Source of the DNA: JASGCP01 sp965263285
GTDB taxonomy: Bacteria > Bacteroidota > Bacteroidia > Chitinophagales > Chitinophagaceae
DNA length: 37,625 nt
Assembly (NCBI GenBank): GCA_965263285.1
Contig: CBDHHD010000013.1
Location: 1-37,625, forward strand
Direction: 5' to 3'
Within the stretch, counting starts at the first letter, position 1. Each line of letters begins with the position of its first letter. The notes beneath the pieces were generated by a model. That model did not search any database. It was not told the origin of the DNA and saw only the letters and a program-made list of their open reading frames with translations. The translations under genes were made by a program, and so were the position numbers. Positions 37,540-37,625 of the stretch are shown one piece after another.

Positions 37540-37625
37540 ATGACCATATTAGAAAAGATACAAAACAGAGAAAGAAATAAAAATTTAAAAATTATAATCA
37601 GAATAACGAAAGAAATTTATGCTGA
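37540..37625 (+). CDS. TPR-repeat protein, 5' part (gene crosses the window ends)
   Basis: ATG at 37540 (MTILEKIQNRERNKN, then a helix ending TKEIYA) stays open to the last base. The leftover two bases plus base 1 make the codon GAA, and the frame continues at base 2 as KNAALYNRRG, the first TPR helix. The joined protein is 89 aa. The intergenic leader (AATTAAAAAATTAAAAA) is the same as before other TPR genes. Confidence 0.8.
   Translation, partial: MTILEKIQNRERNKNLKIIIRITKEIYA

Noticed and set aside
1..37625. Integrase, lysogeny repressor or tRNA genes
   Set aside because: I looked for tyrosine/serine recombinase motifs, typical HTH repressors and cloverleaf sequences and saw none. This does not exclude unusual types.

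Overview
The window looks like a complete, AT-rich (very roughly 30% GC) double-stranded DNA phage genome with a contractile tail, infecting a member of the Bacteroidetes (Flavobacteria/Bacteroidia type). Reasons: -7 boxes of the Bacteroidetes form TAnnTTTG (for example at 28347, 35632 and 37101), A-rich leaders without Shine-Dalgarno sequences, a DUF3127-like single-strand-binding protein, and a Mu-like head set (DUF935 portal, gpF-like, gpG-like) with tail sheath and tube. The last reading frame (starting at 37540) runs off the right end and joins in phase, without a stop, onto the frame entering at base 2. The joined product is a sensible TPR protein, so the window probably represents a circular or circularly permuted genome of about 37.6 kb opened inside that gene.

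Layout. There are two opposed gene blocks. The rightward block runs from about 34.0 kb through the end and on to 7.2 kb. It holds a short gene, a 1.2-kb non-coding region with a candidate iteron origin, an SF3 replication helicase, and then a dense operon. That operon carries a candidate ssDNA-annealing protein, a YqaJ-type exonuclease, a VRR-NUC nuclease, an SSB-like protein, a GH108 lysozyme and a HAD-type phosphatase, interleaved with seven small TPR-repeat genes. The leftward block (33.9 to 7.2 kb) is the virion and lysis block: RHH-like protein, small and large terminase, connector, portal, gpF-like head protein, PAPS-reductase-like enzyme, gpG-like protein, baseplate J-like and associated baseplate genes, ClpP-like protease with scaffold, major capsid, a duplicated capsid fragment, sheath, tube, tail chaperone with a -1 frameshift, tape measure, hub, spike, gp25-like protein, fibres, and holin/spanin-like genes. 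One gene (28380-28769) points the other way inside the head genes and has its own promoter.

The most unusual content is as follows. (1) In 34.43-34.89 kb the minus strand carries three or four tandem promoter-plus-terminator units that look like very small non-coding RNAs, two of them sharing an identical 25-bp promoter segment. (2) Directly downstream of the major capsid gene is a free-standing 127-aa copy of capsid residues about 235-339, about 70% identical. (3) A 46-aa gene repeats the C-terminal signature of the annealing protein. (4) The TPR genes form an interspersed, internally recombining family. (5) A 50-aa protamine-like Lys/Arg/Gly/Ser peptide is encoded among the head genes. Partial duplication is a recurring theme of this genome.

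Caution: besides the tail-chaperone frameshift, which is probably programmed, at least seven single-base frame breaks and one in-frame TAA interrupt otherwise continuous proteins. Several lie in short homopolymers. They may be read or assembly errors rather than biology. No integrase, recognisable repressor, DNA polymerase, tRNA or CRISPR array was seen.
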